Assembly (NCBI GenBank): GCA_022575985.1 | Contig: JAKSXM010000246.1 | Span: forward strand, 11,116,001 to 11,180,000 | DNA from: Anagrus nilaparvatae | Lineage: Eukaryota > Arthropoda > Insecta > Hymenoptera > Mymaridae | Direction of reading: 5' to 3' | DNA: 64,000 bases | Part shown: positions 24,416 through 38,207 of the stretch, piece by piece | Position numbering within the stretch: position 1 is the stretch's first letter | Layout of the letters: each line of letters begins with the position of its first letter | Notes under the pieces: generated by a model | Seen by the model: only the letters and a program-made list of their open reading frames with translations | The model's database searches: none | What the model was told of the DNA's origin: nothing | Translations under genes and position numbers: made by a program

Positions 24416-27360
24416 GGAAGAAAAATAGTATACGACCTGAAAGAGAAAAAACATTTTGTATACTTAAGAAATTAAAAAATAAAAAAAAATATGCTAATTA
24501 AAAATTTTATTATTTAATCGTTCATGAAAAAAAGATAAACAAAATTTTATTATCATAATTTTTTATTACCAAAAATTATTTTATTATCAAAAATAAATAT
24601 GACTTTGGCAATAAATGGGAGTCAGATAACATACCGAATTTCAGGTAGGATTATAAAATTTTACCTATTTCCAGTTAAAAATTTGGTGTACCTATCAGAC
24701 AGTCAATAAAAGGAACCCTAGAGACAAGTTTAGGGTCAAATTCAGGGTAAAAAGAGACATTTAGGGTGATATCTTTTATCCGTTATTTATTATCAAAAAA
24801 ATTTCTAAAAGCTAATTTTTACACATCATTAAATTTATTTGCAAATTTAAATAATGATTTCTTTGAAATATAATTTGATATATCAAAATTATTTAGGATA
24901 TTAAATAAATAATATTGATTTTTATAGATTATTATCGATTAAGAAGAATTGATGAGAAAGATAAAATATAATTTTTGATAATATTGTTAATTTTAAATAT
25001 TAAAATGATAAATTACAGTAGTGCAATTAAAATATAATTTATGTAAACTGGTATAAGGCAGATTACTAGTTTTTATTAGATTAATTTAAAACTTTGTCAA
25101 GTCTGCATATAACATTAAAAAAATTTAAATTCACATTAATAATAATAATTTTTAATTATTTTTGCAGTTCAAAATTTTTTAAATCAATTTTTTATTGTTA
25201 AGATATCTATTAAAATACAAAAAATAATTATTTCAATTATAATTTCAGTAAATTTAAATAAAATGAAAAAAATATACTGTTGCAGATACAGATAATAATA
25301 TTAATTTAATATAAAATTAAAATTAAATTATTTTTATTAATTTATCAAATATTTATTCAAAATAAAAGTATTTCCTTTTAAATTATCATATAAAATTAAT
25401 ATTTTTTATTTGATAAATCACGTTTTTGTGTTATAATAATTCTTAGAAAAGTAAAAGCCAATAGAATTAAAGAAAATTTAATTAACAAGGTGAAAAAATG
25501 AAAATTATCTTATATCGATATACACCAATTGATAATAAAGTAATAATAATTAAAAAAAACAATAAAAACATAATTTTTTGCATTATTGATAAATAAATAT
25601 TTGTAGAAAAAATTTTCATATATTAACTCATATCTAATAATTAAAAATATTAATATATTGCACATACATAATTTATTTGTACTTATTTAAATTCATCGCT
25701 TTTAATATTTTTTTCATTGCAACGTTAACAATACTATAATAAGCTATCATCAAGGCTAGACAACTATTGTATTTAAATTATAAAATTTTATATTTTTCTT
25801 ATGTAATTATACCTAAAAATTTAATTAAAATTTAATTAACTTATATACCTACTTACAAAGGTTTTTTGGTTTTATACACATAGCTTATATATAAATAATT
25901 GATTGATACATATATAACAATTTTTTAATTTTTTAAACAAAGAAAAAACCCTAGAATTTTTTATGATGATGAATAACATTTTGTTTTTTTTTTAACTTGA
26001 TGAAAAGAATAATAAATAATTAAATGTGTTATTGAAAATTTGAATACAAAGAAATAAAAAAACCCAAGGAAAAACTAATATAATTTTAGAAGTTTTTTTT
26101 TGTATTGGTACACTTAATTATGATTTTAAAAATTAAAGAGGAGATAAAAAAATGTCTTTTTTTTTTTTCCTAGATATTTCCAGATATAAACAGAAAATGA
26201 GACAAAAAAGGAAGTATATTAATAATAATTAAATTAAAATCTCTGAATAATGTAAACAATAATAAGCTATTCTATTTGAAATAATATTATTTTTGTACTC
26301 ATAAAGAATAGATTCATAAAAAACTAATAATATATACTGTAAATAATATATCAATAAAATAACAATAAAATTTTTATTAGAAAAAAAAATTTTTTTTAAA
26401 GAATCAAAAAAACCACATTGTTTTTTTTTTTTAGCACACATTAACATTTTCTATATCTATTTCAAAGGAAGATATATATACTGATTTAATTATAGGACAA
26501 AAAACACTGCTATAGCAATAGTTTATAAACTTGCCTTAAAAGTTAGAAAATTATTTAATTGAGATATAAAAAAAATCATTTAAAAACATAAAATTATCAA
26601 GTCTTTCATATATAAACATTCACTTTAATTTTTATTTTTAACACACTTATATACTGCGTATTTGTATAGTATTAATATTTTCGATATAATAATAACCAGG
26701 GTGAATGATATATATCCGCATATAGCTGACTGACATATTATAAATAATTTAATAATAATCATAATGCAACATTGTTTAACCTGGTTTAAATAAAAAAAAA
26801 CAAAAGTTATTTAATATTGTTTATTTTATCATCAAGTAATATCATAATATCAGTTAAAACTATATAATTATAATACGAAAATTAAAGATTCTTTCTTCCT
26901 GAGTATATGCTACACACACACACATATTTATAGATACCTGTCAAGTTTGCTCTTTCGCATACATGGTTAAAAATTTTATATTTGATAATATAAATACTCT
27001 TCTTTAAAAAAACTCGTCTTCAAAAATATAAGTATACCTATTATTTGAAAATGACTACATTTTTTTTTAAGCACTCTAAAAAATAACTTTTATATTTATT
27101 AAATTAATAATATACTATATATGTCCAATAAACTTCCTTGGACTGAATTATAAAATACAACTATGTAGTACATCGACTAAAGACGCGCAACGCAAACTAA
27201 AAACAAAAGTGTAAAAAATCAAAATAAAAAGTTTTTGCACAAGTACATGCACACATACGCTATAATCCCATTCTGCTGTTTTTTCTCAATCAAATTACTT
27301 AGTTTCTCGTCATTTAACCAGGCATTTAAATGTGCGTATTTTTACAGAAATATTATTATA
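24416..27360. other. AT-rich intergenic desert
   Basis: About 3 kb of low-complexity AT-rich DNA. A short (AC)n microsatellite lies near 26912-26925. The minus open frame 26229-26447 is Ile/Tyr/Phe-rich and unsupported. No exon, RNA gene or clear element was recognised. Confidence 0.5.
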
Positions 27361-27800
27361 ATCGCGCGGGGGACATGCCATTCTGACGTCAGAAGTTACA
27401 ATTAAATCGAATTTTATAAATTATTATAATTTATAACAAACATAGGTATTTTAATTATTTAAAGTAAACATTTATTTTTTAATTTTAGCATACCTAAATA
27501 ATATAATTTGATACAAACGAAATTTTCCTATAAACTATTAACATTCTTTATTTTTTTTTTAAATATTTTTCTACGGTAGAGGATTTTGTAAGAATGCTTA
27601 ATTAAATTTTGTATTAATAATATATATTTAATTAAATGTAAAATATGTATTTTAATTTTTATACAATGCGTAATTTAAATTTTCGCGCCGTCGTTCGATA
27701 CATTCGATACCTTCTGCTCGCGAGACCAGACTGTTTTGTAGGCAATTTCATTTAGGTCGGTTTGATCTGATCGGGACGTTCAATAAGACTACAAAAAGAA
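27361..27800. promoter_or_regulatory. CG-richer island upstream of COX6C
   Basis: CG-containing blocks occur at 27362 (CGCGCGGGGGACATG) and 27684-27775 (CGCGCCGTCGTTCG, GCTCGCGAGACC). CCAATCAATTTCGAGG follows near 27948. Together they suggest the promoter and leader of the COX6C transcript. GGGACGTTCAATAA at 27773 also matches the end of the element at 39986, so part may be repeat-derived. Confidence 0.35.
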
Positions 27801-28191
27801 AATACAACAAATTAAATAGTTACTTAATTTTATTTACAAAAAAAAGTTAATTAAAGGTAATTGTTTAAATATTTGAGATTTTGTTAATTTGAAAATAAAT
27901 ACAAAATTCATTTTTTAATCAAAATGATTGTTAATTCGTTACGTAACCCAATCAATTTCGAGGTTTTGTAAACGAATCTCACCAGCGCAGGTTCCTTTGC
28001 CTTCTTTTATACAAATAATAAATGACAAACTGTCCATTAATTAACTTGTTAAAATAATTCTCCTTTGGTTGTTCTTAAAAAGTGAATACAATTTGTTTTT
28101 TTCTTTATTGGCATAAAATTTTTGATTTAGCTTATCTTAAATTTATGAATAAAGTAACATGTTTTCTTAACATACATTTTTATATTTATAG

Positions 28192-28515
28192 ATGCCAGGT
28201 CCTATAGCTAAGCCTCAAATGAGGCGATTATTAGAGGCTCAAATCAAGAGAATGTTAGCAGGAGCAACTATTAGTGGAATTGTAGGCGCTCTTGCTTGGA
28301 AATTCCTTCATACTGATCCGCTGAGAAGAAAATATGATGAATTTTATGCGTAATTAAAATAATTAATATTCAATTAGTTTAAATTATTATTTAATTTTAA
28401 AAAAATATTTTTTTTCAGACATTACGACTATGATAAATCATTTAAACGTATGTGTGAATCAGGTTATATGCCACATTATGAAAAACTAAAAGAAGCTGGT
28501 GCTTACAGGGAATAA
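28192..28515 (+). CDS. cype: Cytochrome c oxidase subunit 6C (cyclope)
   Basis: Two coding exons, 28192-28349 and 28419-28515 (84 aa). The initiator ATG directly follows a TTTATAG splice acceptor, implying an upstream untranslated exon. The protein has a basic N-terminus (KPQMRRLLEAQIKRML), one hydrophobic helix (AGATISGIVGALAWKF) and a charged tail with RRKYDEFYAHYDYDKSFKRM. This is the layout of COX6C, a small single-span subunit of mitochondrial complex IV in the inner membrane. It is slightly longer than the human subunit (75 aa) because of a C-terminal extension. Confidence 0.85.
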
Positions 28516-29300
28516 GAGTTTCAAAAAATTATTAATTTGTAAATAGTGGGACTTACTGTATTATTTACAAACTTATTTTACAATTATTAATCAAGATAAA
28601 GCAAACCGAGTATATGGCAATAGTATTTCGTTACTTTAAATTGAGAAATTCATTAAAGATGGATAGAGTAAAGTCTTTTATGATTAAATAAAAATAAGAT
28701 TTTAAATAATACAGAAAAGTTCCATAGTCATAATAAATGTTAAATAAATTTTTATTGAAAATCATTTTTTTTAATATTATATTTTAATAATTATGTATTT
28801 ACGTTGATTTATGATCACCTTAAATAAATTTGATGTATATCGCTATGAAAATTATTAATTTATAATCAAAAATAAATTTATTCAAGTATCTCATTTTATT
28901 AAATTATAAAACTTATGAGCAGCGGTATTTAATTAAAATAAATAAACATGATATAATTTGAATTTTTATTTTCAAAGTTAATGAAAATATTTAAATTAAA
29001 CAATAAAAAGTACTTAAAGATGCATGTTCTAATGGTTTTTAGATGTAAATTTATACAAAAAGTATCATATTAGATTAAATTGAAAAAAAAAATTTTTTAT
29101 GGTAAAAGTAAGTTAATTTGTTGTTTTACAAAAAAAAGCTTTCTTTTTTAATCGTCTTCAAACAAATAAATAGTGTTTTCTTGAAATAAATAAATAACAA
29201 AAAAATAAAGAGCTTTTTCTTCTTTTTTTTTTGGAAAATTTTTGCAAGTTTTGCAAAAATATAGGTAGTTACAATCAATTTACAGTAGACGTCAGCATTG
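28516..29300. other. 3' flank of COX6C and intergenic sequence
   Basis: AT-rich; a candidate AATAAA polyadenylation signal occurs near 28687. Nothing else recognised. Confidence 0.5.
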
Positions 29301-29309
29301 TACAAAAAA

Positions 29310-29660
29310 ATGTTACCAAGAGTAAAAAATACACCCCGCGCTCGCTGGCAAGTAAAAATTTAAAATGCGCATGTCAGTCGATCCGCATTGCAAATGGCGG
29401 CTACTTGTTATTGTTCATGGCGTTTACCGATGTGCACAGGCACCACCATAAACACCATCGTCGCGAATAATCGTAAAATTTTCGCATATAAAAAAGTTAT
29501 TTTAGAAAATAATGTCGTATTTAATAATTAAAATAAAAAACATTAATTCTTTAATTTTTTATAAAAGAATAATAAATTTTTATCGTCAGCCGTCGTGAAT
29601 ATAAGAGTTGTACCACTACACCACCATCATCATCATCGACAGCAGTATATATAGTTTTAA
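29310..29660 (+). promoter_or_regulatory. GC-richer island, probable Ncoa6 promoter or 5' exon
   Basis: CG dinucleotides cluster here (CCCCGCGCTCGC, CAGTCGATCCGC, CATCGTCGCGAATAATCG, CGTCAGCCGTCGTG). ATGGCGGC lies at 29394 and a CACCACCATCATCATC run near 29618. The 79-aa frame at 29231-29470 looks incidental. It lies 2.3 kb upstream of the first Ncoa6 coding exon, whose ATG sits 2 bases after a splice acceptor, so a distant 5' exon is expected. Confidence 0.4.
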
Positions 29661-31935
29661 TAAAGTGAAAAAGTGTTGTGAAAATAATTGAATTGAATAT
29701 TAAATAATGTTTTTATAAAAGAAAAAATAAATAATTAATCTAAGAAGAAAACTTAATATATAATACCAAGAATATAAGCAACAAAAGTGTGTGTAATTAC
29801 ATCTAAATAAATATATGCTGTTTGTATGTATGTGTTCGAGCTCATTCCCTGTAGAAGATGTCGGTTCGTTTATCTGTCTCTCTCTTACTCATGCTAAAAT
29901 GTGCTACCCGTGCGTTTATGCATATTTATATGTGAAGTTTATGTTACCCAGCGGATGCTACGATTTTCATATGATTTTTTAAAGAAAATATTGTTCGTGT
30001 ACTTTTTGGCTACATAAAAATTAACAAATAATTATTTTTATGAATATTTGAAAAGTTTTTTTTGTGTACTGTTTATTACACAGGGGTGTTATATGGAATA
30101 TCAAAATTTTTATAAAAATGCATGTACACATTATATTTTCCTCGCTTTATCTCCCTCTTTTTAATGCAAATATAAATATGTGCATGGAAAATATTGTATG
30201 CAAAAACAATCATAATGTCTGCGTAATACGTTAAGATAGGCCATATTCTGGAATATTATCATCTTGGTCTTCTATATATATGTATATATATAAATGTTAG
30301 TATATGTAGGTTCCTCGTCCAAATCAGATATGGTCATATAGCACTTTAAGAATTTTCACTTAATTGGAGGGTGCTACTTTGGGTATATACCTATGTGGAG
30401 CATTTTTACTTCTTATTTAATTTTTGATGTGATGATTCTTGGGTCAGAATCATCACATCAAAAACTATTGCAAATTTTAAGGGAAAGTAGATTGTATGGC
30501 CAAAATTTATTTTTTATTAATTCCTTATTCCGGTTTCATTAACTGTAAGTCAAATGAGTTTTTTTTTTATAGGAGTATGAGATTTGTAACAAAAATGGGG
30601 GGAGGGCCTTTTTTATACAGTAATCATCTTTGTAGTTGAAAGGGTTTTTTTTTATGTATGGTAACAAAAAAACTAAGATTATTAAACGAGTAATATGTTC
30701 CTTCAGGATAATTTTATTTAAATATTTAATAAAAATAAGTAATAATTCAAAAATACTGAAATGCAAAAAAAGAAAAAAAACCTCGTGAAAGTGCATATCC
30801 TGGCTTGTTATATACAGAGAGGAAAAGAGAGACAGAAAATTACGTATATGTGTATAAAAGTTGATCGCGTGAGGGTTTATAAGGCGGGTGGGAGGGAGGG
30901 CGAGATAGACACAGAGTGAACTCCGTTTTGGGTGTCGCGCGCGTGCACCTCACATACATATAACCCTGTATGCTTTTCTCTTTGGGTTGAAAAATAAATA
31001 TGTATTTATTTGTGTGCATGTAGTAAATGCATATATGTTACATATATTTATTTATTTATTTAAATGACGTGTTTTTATTTAATAATACACATGTTTTGAT
31101 TTTTTTCAAAATATTATGGATAGGTATTATTTACAATTTTTTTTTTGCATTACACCTGCCATAGTTTATATTATGTTACACTACTTTACTGTGTCGTATG
31201 CAATAAAGCGGGCTTAGCGTGTTTTTTTTCTTCATTACTTTAATGTTTATCTATCAAGAAATTCTATCAAGAAAATAAGAACTCAATTTTAATAAAAGTT
31301 ACTGACTCCTTTTTTTTTTAACAATTTTTTATTCAAAGTAGAAATGTAATTTAGCATTTAAAAGAATCTTTGTTTAAATTTGATTATCATTTCATAAATA
31401 TGCATGTATGAAATTTGCTACTTCTGATGTGGATACATCTTTGCTTTCTTTTGTGAGTTTAACCCTTTTGATACAACTTTCATTATTCAACTACATTAAT
31501 TTAAACTTACTTACAACAAAAATTTTTATTAATTACTTAAAAACTTATAACAATTAATTTAAATATGTTATTTGCGAGGATACATTTTTTTATTATCGAT
31601 AGTTTAAGCTATCAATTCTGAAAGAAATTTTAAAAAATGTTAACCGTTAACTTTATAACTTTCTTATTTTATGCAAAACTTAAATCTGTTTTTTATTATT
31701 GTTTAAATATAACTTAAATTTGTTTTTTATTTATAGGTTGGAAAGAAAAAAACTTTTAAAATGGTTGAAAATGATGAAATCAAATAATTAAATCTTATTG
31801 AAGTTACAAAACAATTTATTATCCTGAGAAATCCTCAGGCTACAAAGTAGTGATGTGATTGAAAGTTGGTACGATATTTGTAATTAATTTATAAAGAAAT
31901 AATGAAAATAATAAATATTCAAATTATATTTTTAG
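29661..31935. other. Presumed 5' intron(s) of Ncoa6
   Basis: AT-rich sequence with a second GC-richer patch near 30860-30955 (GGCGGGTGGGAGGGAGGGCG, GTCGCGCGCGTGCAC) that could be an alternative promoter. TTTATAG at 31737 may be an acceptor of an untranslated exon containing the short uORF ATGGTTGAAAATGATG. A perfect hairpin lies at 30421-30464. Confidence 0.35.
30421..30464 (+). other. Perfect 19-bp stem, 6-base loop hairpin
   Basis: TTTTTGATGTGATGATTCT is followed by TGGGTC and then the exact reverse complement AGAATCATCACATCAAAAA. It lies in the presumed 5' intron of Ncoa6. The stem is short for a canonical pre-miRNA, and no known miRNA was recognised. Confidence 0.7.
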
Positions 31936-31937
31936 TC

Positions 31938-34900
31938 ATGGCGGCTGATAGCGATGGTGATCTGATTGAAGCAGTTATAACATGCGAAGGTGATCTTGAT
32001 GATCCCACTTTTCCACATAAATTTAAAACTATTGTTGGTCGATTAAAATCTCTTGTTTTTGAAGGTACTACCTTTTTTATAATTTAATTTATTAATAATA
32101 AAAATTATATTTATGTAATAAAAAGGATTTTAGCATCTATTAAAATATTTTTAATATCTGTAAAATAAAATTTTTAATTCCTTTTTTGCAAATGCATTTT
32201 TTTTAGATAAAAAGCAAGAATTACGGGTTGACAAAGTAGAACCATGGAACTCTGTAAGAGTAACCTTTTCTATTCCAAAAGAAGCTGCTCTTCGGCTTCG
32301 AGAATTGGCAACTCAAGGCTCAACAACTCTTACGCAACTTGGAATTCTCTCAGTCCAAGTAGAAGGAGATCAAGTTATATCCTTAAGGATAGCTGGCCGT
32401 TATGGAACAGAGGCACAAGAAATTATTTTGAATACAGGATCTTCTACGCAAGATAATCAGAATAAATCTCATAACAATAGTAATAATTCTGCAGTTACAG
32501 TTAGTACAGATAATAATGCAAATCCAGGCCCCAGCAATGAAAATAGTATATCTTCTGCATTAAGGAATGTTGCTCAAATCATTGCAGCTGGTAAATCTAT
32601 AATTCAAATTCATTATTTACTTTATACTTTGAAAAAATATAAAAATTTTAATGTTTAGGCTCAGCTATTGAAAATGCCCCACAATTTCGATCACCAAATG
32701 TTGTTGCACCTACAGACTGTCCGATTCCTGCATTTATATCAAAATCTGTAACTGCTGGAAGTAGCAATAATATAAACATTACTAGTAATGTTTCAGGAAG
32801 TCAACAACAAACTTCAAATTCCAGTGCATCTCCTAGAAATGTTAATTATAATGGTCCATTTCCATTTGCTAGTATGACTCATGCAGCACAAGCAATTCAC
32901 AGTCGTGAATCTCAAAATACATCAAATGCTAAAAATAATGGTTCAATGCAGTTTAAACATCACAATCAACCACCTCCACCATATCCAGTTCAAGAGTCAA
33001 TGAGTTTAGTCACAGGATCGGGATCCGTACAAGCAATATCCCAACCGGTAATTAATAAATTAAATTGAACAAGTTTAAATTTTTACTGAAATATATTTAT
33101 TTACTTTTTTTTAATTAGGTAACATTGGCTGCAGTTTCACAATACAATTCATCAAAACTCACGACTTCTAGTCCATCTTCTATTAATAGCATTGTAACTT
33201 GTACTGGAAATAATCAAGTAGCCTTATCAAGTCCATTACTTGTTAATCTTTTACAAAATGATGGCTGTTCGCATCCAAATAACATTTCTGCAACAGGCAC
33301 TCAAAAAATGCCACCCCCAGCTCTTGGTGATGGATCTAATTCAGCAGCAACTCGTATGAAATCAACTAAGAAACCAGCAGCTAGGAGAAAAGATTTATTA
33401 ACGTCAAATGAATCTCCTCCTAGCCTTGATTCTCTTAGAACAGAAGATCTTATAGGATCTTGTAGTACATCATTGGAACAAATTTCAGGTCCTTCAGCCT
33501 TTGCTACAGTAAATGCTAATCATCCATCAACAGTGCCTCATTCAGGGAATGTACAAAATACTGTTGCACTTGAACAAGCTTTACCTGTACAATTGCAACA
33601 AAAATTTCCTGCCAAACAAGAAACTCCTTATAAACCAGCACAGCAAGCACCTAATCAAATATCAAAAGTAGCTGTGAATGGTCAACAGGTATTTACAGTA
33701 ATAAAATATATAATTAGATAAAATTAATTTTCAATTTTATTAAATTTAGGTAACAAGAATGCCCTTGCAGCAAAAATCTGAACAGCAACAGATCAATTTA
33801 CAACAGACACAGCAAATTGTTCAGAAACCTACTCAACACTTATTAATGCATCAAACTCCAAGCAATTCTTTGGTTGCAGGACAAGTCTTACAACAACAAA
33901 CACAGCAAAAGGTGTTTCAGCACAATGCGCAAAGTTTTAATCAGCGTGGGAGTTATATAGGCGTTAGTCAAAGTCATGTAAGTTACTTTTTTTAATTATA
34001 TTTGTCAATACTAAAATAACATTTTTTTTTGTAAAAAATATGTTAATTTTTAATAAATAATTACAGACAAATACAAATTCTGGAAACACTTCTCAACAGC
34101 CCCCTGTATACTCCAGAGCCAAAACTTTACAGCAAACAAATGCAGTACAACAATTAAATCAAGAAATGATTGTACAGCAGCAAATTCACAATCAACTGAA
34201 AAATGTTGATGTAAACACCTGTATTGCAGCAGATTTTCAATACAATCAAAGTCAAAATATTTTAAATAGAAATTATTCATCTGCTGGAACGACTAATATT
34301 TCTGCAGAAGATAATAGTAGTAATAATAATAACAGTCGTAATAACAATAATACATGGAATTTACAAAATGTCTCCATTCAAAGTTCGACGACCACAACTG
34401 TAAATCCTTCTGGTGCCTTCTTAAAAAATAACTATATGTTCAGAAAAAATATAATAAAATTAGAAAATTTAGAATCTCTTAGATCTAATAGTACATCAGC
34501 TAATAAACCTAAACAATATTTAATTAACCCATTAACTGGATTGATGGAACAAATGTCTAGTGATAATTCAGAATCCGAACCTGAAAGTGCAATTGAAAAT
34601 CAAGAGGATGCATTTTCATTTCCATCACCATTGAATGATTTATCAAATTCATTATGTTCAGAAGATGATGATGCCGATAGCAATTTATCTAGAAGAAATG
34701 ATACAACTACAAATACAGACCAATCAGATTCTGAAGCAACTGTAAAATCTACAGCTAGTGAAAGTAGTATTAAGTCAAGTAAATTAAAATCGTCTTCAAG
34801 AGATTCTACCAGCAGCCCAATGCCTGGAGAGAAAATAAAATTAAGGTAAATTAAAAACCATTATTTTTAAATAAAAGCATACAAGTTTTTAAAATACTTT

Positions 34901-37900
34901 TTAATTATTTAAAAAAAAATTATATTACCTAAACAATCTAGTGCGTTTTTTTTTCTTTTATCCATTTCTCTTGCCTATTCTCGGCGAAATAAAAAAAAAA
35001 AAATTATTTTTTTGCTAACATGTAATATTTTAGGGATACAACTTTTATAAATTTGAATACTTAGACAATTTATAGTTTCTTTGTAAAATTTCGATTCAGG
35101 TTTTTCATACAACCTAGAACTCTATATACGATTCTTCCTCGTCTGTAGCGAAAAAGCGTCGTCTTTTCCGAGCATATTACGGTATCAACAAGAACTTAAC
35201 GCATAAACCTCCCGCACTTTCCATAAATAAAAAAAAAAGAAATACTTTTTGAATAATTTTTTTATACCAATGTTTAAAGAAAAATCAAAATTTTCAGGTT
35301 AAAATTAGAAAAATCTGAACCTGTCTCAGCTGCTTACAAAGTTGATGTATCATTTGTGAATTCCCCTCCAATGAAAAAAAGTGAAAAACCAGTGAGCAAA
35401 ATTTTAAATGCTAATACTGGTTGCAGTTATAGTAATAATTCACCGAATTCAGGAGCTGCCGGTAGTGAGGAACCACGTGTACCTCCCCTGCATATTTCAT
35501 TAAGGGGACGTAATGCATCAGTTGTACATATTGGTAATAAAAAAGAAAAGAAACTTGTGAAAGAAGGAGTTGATGAAGATTTAACTAGTATCAAAAGAAA
35601 AGGAAAATTAAAGAAAATTAAGGATTCTTTAGATGGTAGTAAATTATTACAAAAGAAGTCTTCAATGAATATTATGATGCAAGATGCATCAGCCATAACA
35701 AATGCAACAGCATTACCAACATCATCTTCAACTTTGTCTTCATCTAAGTTAGTGACTTTGTCAAATTCTAGCACAGTGGATAGCGCAAACACTGTGTCAA
35801 ATAAATTGAATAGCATGCTTAGCATTTTGGCCAAATCAAATGCCTTAAAACAGGAATCTGCTTCAATGATTGTTGATGTTAATAATAGGGTTCAACAATT
35901 ATCTGGTAATAATAATGTTCAGCAACCATCTCCGGGTAAATCTGGAGATGTTGATGATATTCCATTGAAAAGTAGAATCCCGTCACCTGTAAAGCATAAA
36001 ACTTCTTTATTAAATCAAAATACAAGTAATGTACAAGTAGTTGGGAAAACTCAAGTTGAATCAGAAGTTTCTTCTAATTATACAGTTGAACACAAAATAG
36101 GCGGAGGTAAAAATATGATTTTTTTTTTTTACTTAATTTTTTAATTTTTATAAATACCTTTATAATTTTTAAGGAAAAACAAAAAGAAGAGATTCTAAAA
36201 GAAAATCAGAGTCAGGCGAATATAGAGAACAAAATCTTTTATCTGGTGGACGCATATTAGATAATCAAGCAAAATGGAGAAAACTTGGTTACAAAGGAGG
36301 TGATGTTACTGTACAAACTTCAAATAAAACTGAAGATTCATCTTCACTGGAAAATACTGATAGTGATCTCAATGTAGCTAAAAGAATAGGAGAAATCAGA
36401 AGAACCAGTGACAGTGAATTACAACGTACTGTGTCTGAAAAGAGTTCGTTAGAAAGTATTTCAACAAAATTACCTGAACCAAATGGAGTTAGGAAAGATA
36501 TCGTATGTCAAGAAAAAAGAAGGAGGTTCAGTTTAGCGGACGAAAAGGATTTGCATATACCAGGTATGTAAATACTTTTGAAAATTCAATAAATTTATTT
36601 TAAATTTTAAAATAATAAATTTATATATTATTTAGATGCTGAAAAAATTGTTGCTTTGCAACTTCAAATTCAAAAGCAAGTCGCCGACAGCAATATCAAG
36701 TTAAATGCTAATCCTCCTCTTGAAAGTGATAGTCTTTCAGCACAGCCAAAGATAACAAATTTACCAGTGCAAAGTAATAATTCTCATTTGGTGATACCTA
36801 ATTTAGAATCTACTACAACAAATGCTTCATCTCCGTCTCAAGAAAATCCATCAAAGTTATCAGCGCAACAGTCAGTGTTAAGGACTCTTACAAATAAAAG
36901 TACAAATATTAAAAATGACAGTGATATTATAAAAATAAATTCAATAAATAATCATATATTAATTAAAAGTGATGTAAATAGTAAACACCATCAAAATTTA
37001 GAACATCAAATTCATAATGCAAAAATATCACAAAATTATAAAGCCAAATTAAAGCACGAAAATATGCATCATCAAAGAAGTTTATTAAAAACTGTTAAAA
37101 ATAATTCAATGATTGAAAAAATTGTTGAAAATAATAATAAATCATCGCTAAAAAAAGAGCAAGAAACAGTGGCAAATACGGCATCGTTTAGCAATAAAAA
37201 ACCTATTTTGCCAATTGGTGAAATAAATGTTACTGAAGCAAAAGTTAAACAAAAGTTATTAGAAAATACTTCACTAAATAACAATCCAATATGTGTTGGA
37301 ATGGTAGTTGTTGATACTAACACAGAAAGAGGAGTAGGGAATGGAGCTGGTGGAGAAGATTCTGGTATAGAATCAATGGATGCTCTCTCAGAAAAATCAC
37401 CTAATCAAGGTGAATCACCTATTCATAGACCTACTTCAGAGTCATCAAACCAAAATAATTGTAATACAAAAAATGTTGTTAGTTCGATAGAAAAAACACC
37501 TTTACAACAACGAAAAACTAACAGTCCTAACAATATTAATAATGACAAGAATGTGCCTTCTTCAACTTCTTCAAACATTAAAAGCGATATGTGTTCAAAT
37601 TCTTCAAATAATTCAGATAAAAATATTGACAATGACATAAAATCAAATTCATCAAGTCATAATAAGTCATTTGAAAATCATTTAGATTCTGAGACAATAT
37701 CTGATAAAAAAGATAATTTACCAGAAATAGAAAATGTAAGTAAAATTCAAAAAAACGATGAATTAGTGATAGAAGTGAAGCATAGTAATTTTAATAATAA
37801 TAAAAATAGTAGCAATATTACAATTGCTTCTGCTGGTACAGCATTGATAAATGTTATAAACAATAATAATAGTGATGATGGTAAAAAATTGTTGACGGTA

Positions 37901-38176
37901 CAGTGCACGGATAATTCAAAAATAATTAATGATAAAAACATTAATTCCGAGACTTTTTCAAATAATTTTAATCAGAGTACGACAGAAAATAAAGAAATGA
38001 ACAATATTGTGGTTAAGAGTGAAGTGTTAAATGTTAAATCTGAAATTGACAATGAAAAATTATTTTCAGCTTGTGAAAATAGTTCGGTTAATAGCTTAAG
38101 TTGTAAAGAGGATATTAATTCTCATGGACAACAAAATATAAATAATTCAAATATAAATAGTAATAATAATAATAAT

Positions 38177-38207
<31 letters not shown>

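Noticed and set aside
29231..29470. 79-codon plus-strand frame with a His-rich end
   Set aside because: It begins in low-complexity DNA and runs through the CpG island. It has no domain and is better explained as promoter or leader of Ncoa6.
35427..35834. 135-codon minus-strand frame
   Set aside because: It is the antisense of Ncoa6 exon 7, whose plus-strand reading has family-specific motifs and consistent splice phases.
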